Shown: one piece after another, positions 19,737-28,153 of the stretch
Layout: every line of letters starts with the position of its first letter
How positions within the stretch are numbered: position 1 is the first letter of the stretch
From: Actinobacillus arthritidis
GTDB taxonomy: Bacteria; Pseudomonadota; Gammaproteobacteria; Enterobacterales; Pasteurellaceae
Assembly (NCBI RefSeq): GCF_029774155.1
Contig: NZ_CP103833.1
Location: forward strand, 124,001 to 188,000
Reading direction: 5' to 3'
Length of the DNA stretch: 64,000 nt
Program-made: the position numbers and the translations under genes
The notes under the pieces: model-generated
Databases searched by the model: none
What the model was told of the DNA's origin: nothing
What the model saw: only the letters and a program-made list of their open reading frames with translations

Positions 19737-20693
19737 ATGACAGAGCGAATTACAGCCCGACAAGGGTATGAGCATAAATTTTTAACGGAATTTTTGTATC
19801 CGAAATATTGGGGCGTATGGTTTGGCGTTCTTGCACTGGTTATTTTGGCTTATGTGCCAGTTCGTCTACGTGATAAATTAGGTGTATGGATTGGTCGAAT
19901 CGTTGCCAATCATTTAAAACGTAAAGGCAAAAAACAGTATCATCGTGCTGATGTCAATTTGCGTTATTGCTTTCCTGAATGGTCGGAACAAAAACGTGAG
20001 GAAGTGATTGAGAAAATGTTTATTACCGTTTCTCAAACAATGCTGGCAATCGGCGAAACCGCATTACGTTCAACTGCATATTTACAAAAACGTTGTGAGT
20101 TTAGTGGCTTTGAATATGTGAGAGAAGCTCGAGAAAAGGGTAAAAACGTCATCTTGCTCGTGCCGCATACTTGGTCGATTGATGCCGCAGGCGTTGCGAT
20201 GTACACCCACGGTTTCCCGATGACCTCAATGTATAATCCGCATCGAAACGCACTTGTCGATTGGCTTTGGAATATTACCCGTGAAAGATTCGGTGGTAAA
20301 ATGCACACTCGCCAAAACGGTATTAAGAAATTCTTAAATGATGTACGCAAAGGGAATGTCGGTTATTTCCTGCCGGATGAAGATTATGGTGAAGATCTTA
20401 GTGTTTATGCCGATTTTTTTGCGACGGAAAAAGCGACTTTACCGGGGCTGAATAAAATGGCAAAAGTGGCGAATGCGGTCGTGATTCCAATGTTTCCGAT
20501 TTACAATGCGGAACGGGGCGTATATCAAATGGAAATCTTACCAGCATTGGAATTTTCTGGCGATCCGGTGCAATCTGCCCGAGAAATGAATAAAGTGATT
20601 GAGTATTTCGTCACGAAAAATCCGGAACAATACGTGTGGATTTTACGTTTACTTAAAACTCGCCGAAATGGTGAGGATATTTATCAGCGTTAA
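19737..20693 (+). CDS. lpxM: Lipid A late acyltransferase (LpxM/MsbB-like)
   Basis: A 318-residue inner-membrane enzyme of the LpxL/LpxM/LpxP family that adds a secondary acyl chain to the lipid A precursor. There is one N-terminal hydrophobic segment (residues about 25-43) and the catalytic H-x4-D motif HTWSID at His144-Asp149. The FLPDEDYG block resembles LpxM more than LpxL, hence the symbol. It starts 8 bases after rnfE, so it is likely read from the rnf transcript. LpxL-type activity cannot be excluded by sequence reading. Confidence 0.85.
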   Translation: MTERITARQGYEHKFLTEFLYPKYWGVWFGVLALVILAYVPVRLRDKLGVWIGRIVANHLKRKGKKQYHRADVNLRYCFPEWSEQKREEVIEKMFITVSQTMLAIGETALRSTAYLQKRCEFSGFEYVREAREKGKNVILLVPHTWSIDAAGVAMYTHGFPMTSMYNPHRNALVDWLWNITRERFGGKMHTRQNGIKKFLNDVRKGNVGYFLPDEDYGEDLSVYADFFATEKATLPGLNKMAKVANAVVIPMFPIYNAERGVYQMEILPALEFSGDPVQSAREMNKVIEYFVTKNPEQYVWILRLLKTRRNGEDIYQR

Positions 20694-20723
20694 CTTATCT
20701 CTTTATCTCGTTTTAAGTTCAAA

Positions 20724-20769
20724 CAGGCGGTCAAATTTCGCAAATTTTTTGCAAGATTTGACCGCTTGT
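20724..20769 (+). terminator. Terminator after lpxM
   Basis: CAGGCGGTCAAATTTCGC and GCAAGATTTGACCGCTTG form a facing uptake-signal hairpin 31 bases after the stop, ending the rnf-lpxM transcript. Confidence 0.65.
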
Positions 20770-21053
20770 CGTTTCTTTGGAAGTCCCCTTCTTTCTTTTT
20801 AAACACTTTTTAGTAATTTTTATCAAATCTAATCTTTCGCTCATTTTTACTCCTCATACAACCGCTCAATATTGCTTTCTGTCATTAGTTATTTTCATTT
20901 CTTTTATATCTTTTTCATTCTGAATACTTTCTGAATTAATTGTCGCTTTACATAGCTTTTTGTTATCAATTTCTGTGTTTTAAATGATTTTTGAAGACTT
21001 TTATTTCGTTTTGTATTTATTTTTATTTTATTTTGATAATTTATTTTCTGTTT
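20770..21053. other. AT-rich intergenic region before the sorbitol operon
   Basis: A very AT-rich, T-rich stretch with no plausible ORF or RNA gene. The promoter of the srl operon should be at its right end, next to the CRP site. Confidence 0.5.
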
Positions 21054-21069
21054 TGTGAGATTGATCACG
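21054..21069 (+). promoter_or_regulatory. CRP binding site for the srl operon
   Basis: TGTGAGATTGATCACG matches TGTGA-N6-TCACA except for the last base. It is centred about 95 bases before the srlA start, consistent with catabolite activation of a sugar PTS operon. Confidence 0.75.
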
Positions 21070-21156
21070 TTTTGTTTTGAAAAATAAATGTATTATTTGC
21101 TCCGTTCCTGATTTGGAATGAAATAGATTCTTTTATTTTAAACATTGGAGGTCTTT

Positions 21157-21710
21157 ATGATCGAAGCAATTACCCATGGTGCAGAGTGGTTTATCGGCTT
21201 GTTCCAGAAAGGGGGAGAAACACTTGTTGGAATGATGACAGGCATTTTACCGCTACTCATTTCACTATTAGTTGTAATGAACGCTTTAATTAAATTTGTT
21301 GGACAGGAACGCATCGAGCGTCTTGCGCAACGCAGTGCCGGCAATCCGATTTCTCGCTATTTAATTTTACCTGTGATAGGGACTTTCGTGTTCTGTAACC
21401 CAATGACATTAAGTTTAGGTCGTTTCCTACCAGAACGTTATAAACCAAGTTATTACGCGCGGCGTCTTATAGTTGCCATTCAATGAATGGCTTATTTCCA
21501 CACATTAACCCCGGAGAATTGTTTGTTTATTTAGGTATTGCAAACGGTTTAACAACATTAGGCCTACCGCTTGGTCCGTTAGCAATTAGCTATTTGTTAG
21601 TGGGCATGTTTACTAATTTCTTCCGCGGTTGGATTACAGATTTTACCACAGCATTTTTTGAGAAACGAATGGGGATTGCCTTAGATCGTACGGTGAATTT
21701 ATCACACTAA
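21157..21710 (+). pseudogene. srlA: Sorbitol PTS enzyme IIC2 component SrlA, frame broken
   Basis: Membrane component of the glucitol/sorbitol phosphotransferase system. The first frame begins [20 protein letters not shown] and includes [22 protein letters not shown]; the second continues [20 protein letters not shown] to the end. They are separated at 21456-21464, where homologues read Y-Y-A-A-A-S-Y-S-C-H. The sequence TACGCGCGGCGTC is one base short (GCGC for GCNGC). ATG 21157 is chosen because GGAGG lies 7 bases upstream; a TTG at 21145 would put that site inside the gene. Confidence 0.92.
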
Positions 21711-21763
21711 TCCATTGTTAAAAATAAATTTTCAAAATGAAAATTTTATAAAAGGAACTGATT

Positions 21764-22770
21764 ATGAGTAACAAAGCAATTTATATCGAAAAAGGTAATG
21801 GTGGTTGGGGTGGGCCTTTAACTCTCCCTGTGGTGGAAGGAAAAAAAGTGTTGTATATGACCGGCGGTTCTCGTCCGGCGATTGTAAATAAACTCGTGGA
21901 ATTAACCGGTTGGAAAGCGGTAGACGGTTTTAAAGACGGCGAGCCGCCAGCAGAAGAAATCGGTATTGCAATCATTGATTGCGGTGGCGTATTACGTTGT
22001 GGGTTATATCCAAAACGCCGTATTCCGACTATCAATATTCACGCTACGGGGAAATCAGGACCTTTAGCTGAATTTATTGTAGAAGATATTTATGTTTCCG
22101 CTGTGAAAGAAAACAACATTCGTTTAGTTGACGCTGACGGCTCAGTAGTCGCTTAAGTTGAAACCGCAAAACCTGAAGTCGCAAAAGCGCAACAAGTGGG
22201 GCGAAGGAATACGATTCAACGAAAAAAATTACCGAGCAAAGTGACGGTTTGCTCGCCAAAATCGGAATGGGAATGGGATCGGTTGCCGCTCTGTTTTTCC
22301 AAGCTGGGCGAGATACGATCGACACTGTATTAAAAACAATCTTGCCATTTATGGCGTTTGTGTCCGCTTTGATTGGGATCATCATCGCATCTGGTTTAGG
22401 CGATTTCATTGCACAGGGCTTGACCCCGTTAGCAAATAGCCCGATTGGTTTGGTCACTCTTGCTTTAATTTGCTCGTTCCCGCTACTTTCGCCGTTCTTA
22501 GGACCGGGGGCGGTTATTGCTCAGGTTATCGGGGTATTAGTCGGTACACAAATTGGTTTAGGTAATATTCCGCCGCATTTGGCTCTACCGGCATTATTTG
22601 CCATTAACGCACAAGCGGCTTGTGACTTTATTCCGGTTGGGCTTTCAATGGCTGAAGCAAAACAAGATACCGTACGTGTTGGTGTTCCATCAGTATTAGT
22701 GAGTCGCTTTTTAACAGGTGCTCCGACAGTATTACTTGCTTGGGCAGTATCTGCATTCATCTATCACTAG
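21764..22770 (+). pseudogene. srlE: Sorbitol PTS enzyme IIBC component SrlE, stop plus frameshift
   Basis: IIB phosphocysteine domain plus membrane domain of the sorbitol PTS. The IIB part has [23 protein letters not shown], the phosphorylated-Cys region DCGGVLRCG and [16 protein letters not shown]. An in-frame TAA at 22154-22156 interrupts the linker. The linker then continues [15 protein letters not shown] and loses one base near 22196-22207 (expected G-A-K-E-Y-D-S), after which the membrane domain ([19 protein letters not shown]..) runs to 22770. Neither lesion is at a GCNGC motif. With the srlA break, sorbitol uptake would be lost if these lesions are real. Confidence 0.9.
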
Positions 22771-22777
22771 AGATTAG

Positions 22778-22823
22778 ACAAGCGGTTAGATTTGCAAAAG
22801 AGTTCACAAAATAGACCGCTTGT
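22778..22823 (+). terminator. Facing uptake-signal pair between srlE and srlB
   Basis: ACAAGCGGTTAGATTTGC and AAATAGACCGCTTGT can form an imperfect hairpin. It lies inside the operon, so it may act as a partial terminator or RNA-stability element. Confidence 0.4.
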
Positions 22824-22861
22824 TTCCATAAAACAGTTTAAAAAACGAAGAGGAATTTTAT

Positions 22862-23227
22862 ATGGCGATTATTTATCAAACAACATTTACCAAAATTGGC
22901 GATTTTGCCCGTGATGCTTTAGCGGAAAATATGCTGATTACCTTCAAGCAAGGTGCTCCTGCTGATTTAGAAGATTACTGTTTTATTCATAGTCATAATG
23001 CAGTATCAGCGAATTTACAGGCAGGCGATATTGTTGAATTTGACGGTGTTGTTTACCCGATTACCGCTGTTGGTGATGTCGCATCAGAGAATCTAGTCGC
23101 ACTTGGACACGTTACTTTCCGTTTTGATGGAGCTAATGTCGCAGAATATCCCGGAACGATTCATCTTACCGGCGAAATACCTAAAAATTTAGCAGTTAAT
23201 TCAACCTTAGTTATTAAACGTGCATAA
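22862..23227 (+). CDS. srlB: Sorbitol PTS enzyme IIA component
   Basis: A 121-residue cytoplasmic IIA protein that carries phosphate from HPr to SrlE. The active His is His43 in CFIHSHN, aligned with E. coli SrlB His43. Conserved blocks are LITFKQGAPADLEDYC, YPITAVGDVASENL and LGHVTFRFDG. Start behind GAGG. Intact, unlike srlA and srlE. Confidence 0.95.
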   Translation: MAIIYQTTFTKIGDFARDALAENMLITFKQGAPADLEDYCFIHSHNAVSANLQAGDIVEFDGVVYPITAVGDVASENLVALGHVTFRFDGANVAEYPGTIHLTGEIPKNLAVNSTLVIKRA

Positions 23228-23271
23228 GCACAAATCACGATTTCAAATTAAAAATTTAGAGGATACAAATT

Positions 23272-24060
23272 ATGAGTAGCGTAAAAAAAGTGGCGGTAGT
23301 CGTTGGTGGCGGTCAAACATTAGGTGCATTTTTATCTGCGGGTTTAGCTGATGCGGGTTACCGTGTAGTGGTTGCGGATTTAAATGGCGAAAACGCACAA
23401 AATATAGCGAATGAGATTAACTCAAAACAAGGTGCCGGTAATGCGATTGGCGTACAAGTTGATGCGACCAATGAAGTGAGCGTTGAGGCTTTGGCTAAAG
23501 CAACGGATGAGGCGTTCGGTCGTACTGATGTGCTTGTGTATAGTGCCGGTACGGCAAAAGCTTCTCCAATTTGGGATTTTGATATTAAAGATTTCGATCT
23601 TTCAGTAAAAGTAAATTTAACGGGCTATTTCTTAAGTGCGAAACATTTCTCCCGCTTGATGATTCGTGATGGGATCAAAGGTCGTATTATTCAAATTAAC
23701 TCAAAATCAGGTAAAGTGGGCGACAAATATAACTCAGGTTATAGTGCGGCAAAATTTGGCGGTGTCGGGTTAACGCAGTCGCTTGCTTTAGATTTAGCGG
23801 ATAAAGGTATTACTGTTCATTCGTTAATGTTAGGCAATCTGCTTAAGTCACCAATGTTCCAATCTCTTATTCCGCAATATGCGAAAAAATTAGGGATTCC
23901 GGAAAGTGAAGTGGAGCAAGTTTATATTGATAAAGTGCCACTAAAACGTGGTTGTGATTACCAAGATGTATTGAACGTATTGAAATTCTATGCGAGTGAA
24001 GAAGCATCATACTGTACCGGTCAATCAATTAATATTACGGGTGGTCAGGTAATGTTTTAA
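23272..24060 (+). CDS. srlD: Sorbitol-6-phosphate 2-dehydrogenase
   Basis: A 262-residue short-chain dehydrogenase converting sorbitol-6-phosphate to fructose-6-phosphate with NAD+. The nucleotide-binding stretch is VVGGGQTLGAFL, the catalytic Ser lies in INSKSGKVG and the YxxxK pair in YSAAK. The C-terminal CTGQSINITGGQVMF is typical of SrlD. It sits downstream of srlB with a GAGG ribosome-binding site. Confidence 0.95.
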   Translation: MSSVKKVAVVVGGGQTLGAFLSAGLADAGYRVVVADLNGENAQNIANEINSKQGAGNAIGVQVDATNEVSVEALAKATDEAFGRTDVLVYSAGTAKASPIWDFDIKDFDLSVKVNLTGYFLSAKHFSRLMIRDGIKGRIIQINSKSGKVGDKYNSGYSAAKFGGVGLTQSLALDLADKGITVHSLMLGNLLKSPMFQSLIPQYAKKLGIPESEVEQVYIDKVPLKRGCDYQDVLNVLKFYASEEASYCTGQSINITGGQVMF

Positions 24061-24065
24061 TCGAT

Positions 24066-24119
24066 CAGCGGTTGGATTTTGCCCATTTTTTGCAAAGTTT
24101 TGCTAAAATCCGACCGCTT
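24066..24119. terminator. Facing uptake-signal hairpin between srlD and gutM
   Basis: AGCGGTTGGATTTT and AAAATCCGACCGCT are complementary, with a loop rich in T. It may attenuate reading into the regulatory genes. Confidence 0.45.
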
Positions 24120-24140
24120 ACTTTTTTAAAGGAAATAAAG

Positions 24141-24515
24141 ATGAATTCAACCACAGCACTGATAACCCTTGCAATCGCAATGTGGCTGTTACAAATTTTT
24201 TTGGGGTGGCGACAAGTGAATGCGTTTAACCAAGCCTTTATGGAAATTAGTCGCAAAGGCAAAATCACTGTTGGGAGAAATAGTGGTCGATTTAATCCTA
24301 AATCTGTGGTGGTACTTGCTTTTGATGATGATAAAAAAGTGATTGATAGCCTTTGTATGAAAGGCTTTTCTGTTTTTGCTCGTCCGCAAAAATTAGTCGA
24401 AGTAATCGGATTACATTTAGATGAAATTGTGCCTGAAAAGATATTTCCAACTGACAAGCGTTCACAATTTGCTTTAAAGATAGCACTTTCAACATCGTAT
24501 AGTGGTTCAAAATAA
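24141..24515 (+). CDS. gutM: Glucitol operon activator GutM
   Basis: A 124-residue protein with an N-terminal hydrophobic helix (residues about 4-22) and a cytoplasmic remainder containing WLLQIFLGWRQVNAF, the GutM family start. GutM activates the glucitol operon in E. coli, opposing SrlR. The start at 24141 follows AAAGGAA; an upstream in-frame start would run through the hairpin. Position between srlD and srlR fits the E. coli order srlA-E-B-D-gutM-srlR-gutQ, with one extra gene. Confidence 0.85.
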   Translation: MNSTTALITLAIAMWLLQIFLGWRQVNAFNQAFMEISRKGKITVGRNSGRFNPKSVVVLAFDDDKKVIDSLCMKGFSVFARPQKLVEVIGLHLDEIVPEKIFPTDKRSQFALKIALSTSYSGSK

Positions 24516-24584
24516 ACGAAATTTTGCAAAAATTTTCATTTTGAAACAGAATTAAACGTGGGATAATAGCGAGGATTTATTGGT

Positions 24585-25235
24585 ATGAATATTACAAGCG
24601 TCATTTTTGATATGGACGGCGTGATGATTGACTCTGAACCACAATGGGCGGAAGCTCAAATCATCGAGCTAGCGAAATATGGTGTCACGATTACCGAACA
24701 AGATTGCGAAAAATACACTCGGGGGACTCGAGTTGATCAGCTTGCAGATATTTGGATACAGCGTTTTAATTTGAAAGTTGAAAACACAGTATTGGTAGAA
24801 GCTATTTTAGACCGTATTTGTTATGCAATAGCTCAAGAAGGCGTTGCAATGGAAGGGCTTTATGAGCTACTGGAGTATTTAAAATTGAAAAAGTTGCGTT
24901 TAGCCGTAGCAACCTCTTCGCCAAATCGAGTAATTCAAGCCGTATTTGAGCGTTTAAATATTGCAGACTATTTTGAAATCCAGTGTACCGCTTTCGATGA
25001 GAAATATGGTAAACCGCACCCCGCAGTTTATCTTCAAGCAGTAGAAAAATTAGGTGTTCCAAAATACGAATGCTTAGTGATTGAAGACACAGTAACGGGA
25101 CTAATTGTCGCTAAAGCGGCAAGCCTAACAACATTACTCGTCAATCCAAATTATCAACAAGAGTGTTTTGCCATTGCTGATGGACGTTTTTACTCGTTAC
25201 TTGATGTGGTTGAGTATTTAAAGCAACTTGAATAA
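24585..25235 (+). CDS. HAD-family hexitol phosphatase (HxpB/YniC-like)
   Basis: A 216-residue HAD hydrolase with motif I FDMDGVMIDSEP, a motif II serine in ATSSPNRV, the motif III lysine in YGKPHPAVYL and motif IV IEDTVTGLIVAK. The closest recalled relative is E. coli YniC (HxpB), which dephosphorylates sorbitol-6-phosphate, mannitol-1-phosphate and 2-deoxyglucose-6-phosphate. Placement between gutM and srlR, absent from the E. coli operon, suggests it relieves sugar-phosphate build-up during sorbitol use; that is an inference. Confidence 0.8.
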   Translation: MNITSVIFDMDGVMIDSEPQWAEAQIIELAKYGVTITEQDCEKYTRGTRVDQLADIWIQRFNLKVENTVLVEAILDRICYAIAQEGVAMEGLYELLEYLKLKKLRLAVATSSPNRVIQAVFERLNIADYFEIQCTAFDEKYGKPHPAVYLQAVEKLGVPKYECLVIEDTVTGLIVAKAASLTTLLVNPNYQQECFAIADGRFYSLLDVVEYLKQLE

Positions 25236-25272
25236 AAATGTATCAAAATGACCGCTTGTTTGGGAGAAAAAA

Positions 25273-26061
25273 ATGAAACCCTATGAAAGACAACAACAAA
25301 TTTTAACTTATTTAGCTACAAATGGTCGTACGGACGTTGATGTATTATCAGATTACTTCCAGTTGACCGGAGCGACTATTCGCAAAGATTTAACTGCCCT
25401 TGAAAACCAAGGTAAAGTATTGCGTACTTACGGTAGTGTAGTATTAGTAAGTGAAGATCGTGTTGATAGTAAACAGGCGGAAGATCGTGAGGATAAGCCT
25501 TTAGTGCAAAAGACCGAAATCAATTTGGCACAAAAGCAGTTAATTGGCAAAAAAGCGGTGAGTTTAATTAACGAGGGCGATTCTATTATTTTTGATGCAG
25601 GTAGTACGGTTTTACAATTAATTCCTCACTTAACGCATCTGACGAATTTGTCAATTATGACGAATTGTTTAACTATCTTCCGTGAAATTTTAAAGCTGAA
25701 CAAGTCCTATAATTTATTGATTTCCGGCGGTTCTTACCGTGAAAAATCAGAATCGTTTCACGGCTATTTTGCAGAATTGGCATTTAAAAGCTCCACTTTC
25801 GATACGCTGTTTATTGGTACTGATGGTTTTGATTTGGATGTCGGTTTAACCACATTTAATGAAGTATATAAAGTCAGTTCTTTAATGTGTGATGCGGCAA
25901 AAAAAGTGGTCGTGTTAGCCGATTCCAGCAAGTTTGGGCGAAAAAGTCCGAATATTGTTTGTGGTTTAGATAAGATTCATACGATTATTACGGATAGCAA
26001 TTTACCTGAGGAAATGCGAGATCAGATTCGAGCGAAAAATATCGAATTATTGATAGTTTAA
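25273..26061 (+). CDS. srlR: Sorbitol operon repressor (DeoR family)
   Basis: A 262-residue DeoR-type regulator with an N-terminal helix-turn-helix (DYFQLTGATIRKDL, residues about 27-40) and a DeoRC effector domain with DAGSTVLQLIPHL, GTDGFDLDVGLTTFNE and ADSSKFGRKSPN, all as in SrlR. It presumably senses sorbitol-6-phosphate and represses the srl genes. It is followed by gutQ after 9 bases. Confidence 0.92.
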   Translation: MKPYERQQQILTYLATNGRTDVDVLSDYFQLTGATIRKDLTALENQGKVLRTYGSVVLVSEDRVDSKQAEDREDKPLVQKTEINLAQKQLIGKKAVSLINEGDSIIFDAGSTVLQLIPHLTHLTNLSIMTNCLTIFREILKLNKSYNLLISGGSYREKSESFHGYFAELAFKSSTFDTLFIGTDGFDLDVGLTTFNEVYKVSSLMCDAAKKVVVLADSSKFGRKSPNIVCGLDKIHTIITDSNLPEEMRDQIRAKNIELLIV

Positions 26062-26070
26062 GAGGATTTT

Positions 26071-27006
26071 ATGAATTACTTAGAGAGTGCAAAACAAACC
26101 CTTGGTAATTATTGCTATGAAATTGACCGCTTGCGACAACGTTTATCAAATGAATTTAATGATGCGATTGAGTTGATTTTAAATTGCGAAGGACGTGTTG
26201 TCGTTGCTGGGATTGGTAAATCGGGGCTAGTGGGGCAGAAAATGGTGGCAACACTCGCTTCAACCGGTACGCCTAGTTTTTTCTTACATCCAACGGAAGC
26301 GTTTCACGGCGACTTAGGAATGCTAAAGCCGATTGATGTTGTTATTTTGATTTCTAATAGCGGTGAAACAGATGATGTTAATAAGTTGATTCCAAGTCTG
26401 AAAAACTTTGGTAATAAGATTATTGCAATGACTGGAAATCCGCTTTCTACGTTAGGTAAGCACGCAGATGTAATTCTTAATATCAATGTAGAGCGTGAAG
26501 CTTGTCCAAACAATTTAGCACCTACTAGCTCAGCAATGATCACAATGGCGTTAGGCGATGCGTTGGCAATTGCTTTAATTAACGCACGAGATTTTAAATC
26601 TGAAGATTTTGCTCGTTTTCACCCAGGTGGTAGTTTGGGACGTAAGTTACTAAATCGTGTGCGTGATGTGATGAATAGCCAGCTTCCAATCGCGACATTA
26701 GACACCTCGTTTACCGATTGTTTATCTATAATGAATGAAGGCAGAATGGGGGTTGCGGTGATTATGCAACATAACAAATTAGAAGGCATTATTACCGATG
26801 GCGATATTCGCCGAGCGTTAGCAAAATTTGGTACAGAAACACTGCATAAAACGGCCGGCGAGCTTATGACTCGTAATCCGAAAACGGTGGATGAGAATCT
26901 GTTTATCGCCAAAGCGGAAGAATTGATGAAAGCACAACATATTCATTCATTGATAGCAATAAATAAAGAAGGCGAGCCGACAGGTCTGATTGAATTTTCA
27001 AGTTAA
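26071..27006 (+). CDS. gutQ: Arabinose-5-phosphate isomerase GutQ
   Basis: A 311-residue sugar isomerase interconverting ribulose-5-phosphate and arabinose-5-phosphate, the precursor of Kdo. The N-terminal SIS domain has GIGKSGLVGQKM, STGTPSFFLHPTEAFHGDLG and ISNSGETDDV; two CBS domains follow from about residue 200. GutQ and its paralogue KdsD share activity; the operon position identifies this one as GutQ. Confidence 0.92.
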   Translation: MNYLESAKQTLGNYCYEIDRLRQRLSNEFNDAIELILNCEGRVVVAGIGKSGLVGQKMVATLASTGTPSFFLHPTEAFHGDLGMLKPIDVVILISNSGETDDVNKLIPSLKNFGNKIIAMTGNPLSTLGKHADVILNINVEREACPNNLAPTSSAMITMALGDALAIALINARDFKSEDFARFHPGGSLGRKLLNRVRDVMNSQLPIATLDTSFTDCLSIMNEGRMGVAVIMQHNKLEGIITDGDIRRALAKFGTETLHKTAGELMTRNPKTVDENLFIAKAEELMKAQHIHSLIAINKEGEPTGLIEFSS

Positions 27007-27007
27007 A

Positions 27008-27041
27008 AAATAAGGCAAATGTATGTTTGCCTTATTTTTTT
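27008..27041 (+). terminator. Intrinsic terminator of the srl operon
   Basis: AATAAGGCAAA, a short loop and TTTGCCTTATT followed by a T-run form a canonical terminator just after the gutQ stop. Confidence 0.85.
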
Positions 27042-27051
27042 AGATAAATCA

Positions 27052-27502
27052 CTATTTTGTTACGGTTGCTTCAATTAATTTTTCTGCTTTAGCTAAGCTG
27101 TTTTCAACCGCTTGATATGGCGTATTTGAGTGTGCGACAACTTGTTCCGCACGGTTTAACATCACTTCAACTTCTCCTGTTTTCGGTTCCGTTACTAACA
27201 CTTTTAAAGGCAACTGTAATGCTAAGCTAGGATCTTTCACCATCAACGGTGTTCCGGCTTTTGGTGTACCGTAAATAATCACGGTTGCCGGTTGCATTTC
27301 AAGAGCGGCTGACTTTTGCCGCTTGGTGATCGATTTTAGCGAAGATTGTCATTCCTTTACTTTTCAAGGTGTTTTCTAATGTATCAACTGTTTGTTGAAA
27401 ACTAAACTTGCTTTTGAATACTGCCGGTTTTAGGTCTGTTTGTGCATTTGCATAACCGGTTACAGAGAATAAAGATGCTAGTAATAGAGCTTTTAATTTC
27501 AT
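27052..27502 (-). pseudogene. DUF302 exported protein, frame broken
   Basis: A small secreted protein with a signal peptide (MKLKALLLASLFSVTGYANA) and a DUF302 domain: FSFQQTVDTLENTLKSKG, FAKIDHQ, and in the second frame ATVIIYGTPKAGTPLM and LPLKVLVTE. The frames break near 27305-27315, where GCGGCAAAAGTCAGCC has one base too many (or two too few) to join DHQAA to SAALEMQP. The function of DUF302 proteins is not established. Monocistronic, convergent with gutQ. Confidence 0.8.
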
Positions 27503-27574
27503 TGGATTGTCCTCAGTTAAAATAAGCTAATATTAGACTGTAATCTATTATTGCCCTTACACCAAAATTTCACG

Positions 27575-28153
27575 CTAGGCATTTAGCCAGTTTCGTAACA
27601 TTTGCTCGCCATACTCAGTAATAAACGATTCGGGGTGGAATTGCACACCATAAATCGGTAAATGCTGATGTTTAAATGCCATTAAGACATTTTGATCACA
27701 AACTGCTGTGGCAACAAGCGGTGTATTTTGCAACGATTTTTGCGAAATAGCCCACGAATGATACAAACCGATCTTAAAACGCTCGGGTAAACCGTTAAAA
27801 ATCGGGTTATTGCTAATTTGAATTAACGGACGTTGTTGCCCGTGTCTGACTTCATTCAAGTTGTATAGCTCGTCGCCAAAAAATTCACACAGCGTCTGAT
27901 GACCTAAGCACACACCTAAAATCGATTTGGTTTGTTGAAAACGTTCCAACATTTCAAAGGTTTGCGGATAAGCTCTCGGGACATCCGGACCGGGTGAAAT
28001 CAGAATATGGCTAAAGTTTTCCACCTCATCAAGTACCAATTGTTCCACTAATACCACTTTCATCGGTACGCCGATTTTGCGTAGCAGATCCACCAGATTG
28101 AAAGTAAACGAATCGTGGTTATCGATAATTAATAAATTAGTAGCTTTCTTCAT
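27575..28153 (-). CDS. pabA: Aminodeoxychorismate synthase glutamine amidotransferase PabA
   Basis: Class I glutamine amidotransferase that supplies ammonia for 4-amino-4-deoxychorismate in folate synthesis. Motifs are NLLIIDNHDSFTFNLVDLL, the nucleophile Cys in LGVCLGHQTL and the catalytic His in VQFHPESF. ATG 28153 (MKKATNLL) is chosen; the 17-base overlap with rmuC suggests coupling. A second family member at 42234 lies in the trp operon and is called TrpG; position separates the two. Partner genes pabB and pabC-like lie across the divergent promoter region. Confidence 0.85.
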   Translation of the reverse strand: MKKATNLLIIDNHDSFTFNLVDLLRKIGVPMKVVLVEQLVLDEVENFSHILISPGPDVPRAYPQTFEMLERFQQTKSILGVCLGHQTLCEFFGDELYNLNEVRHGQQRPLIQISNNPIFNGLPERFKIGLYHSWAISQKSLQNTPLVATAVCDQNVLMAFKHQHLPIYGVQFHPESFITEYGEQMLRNWLNA

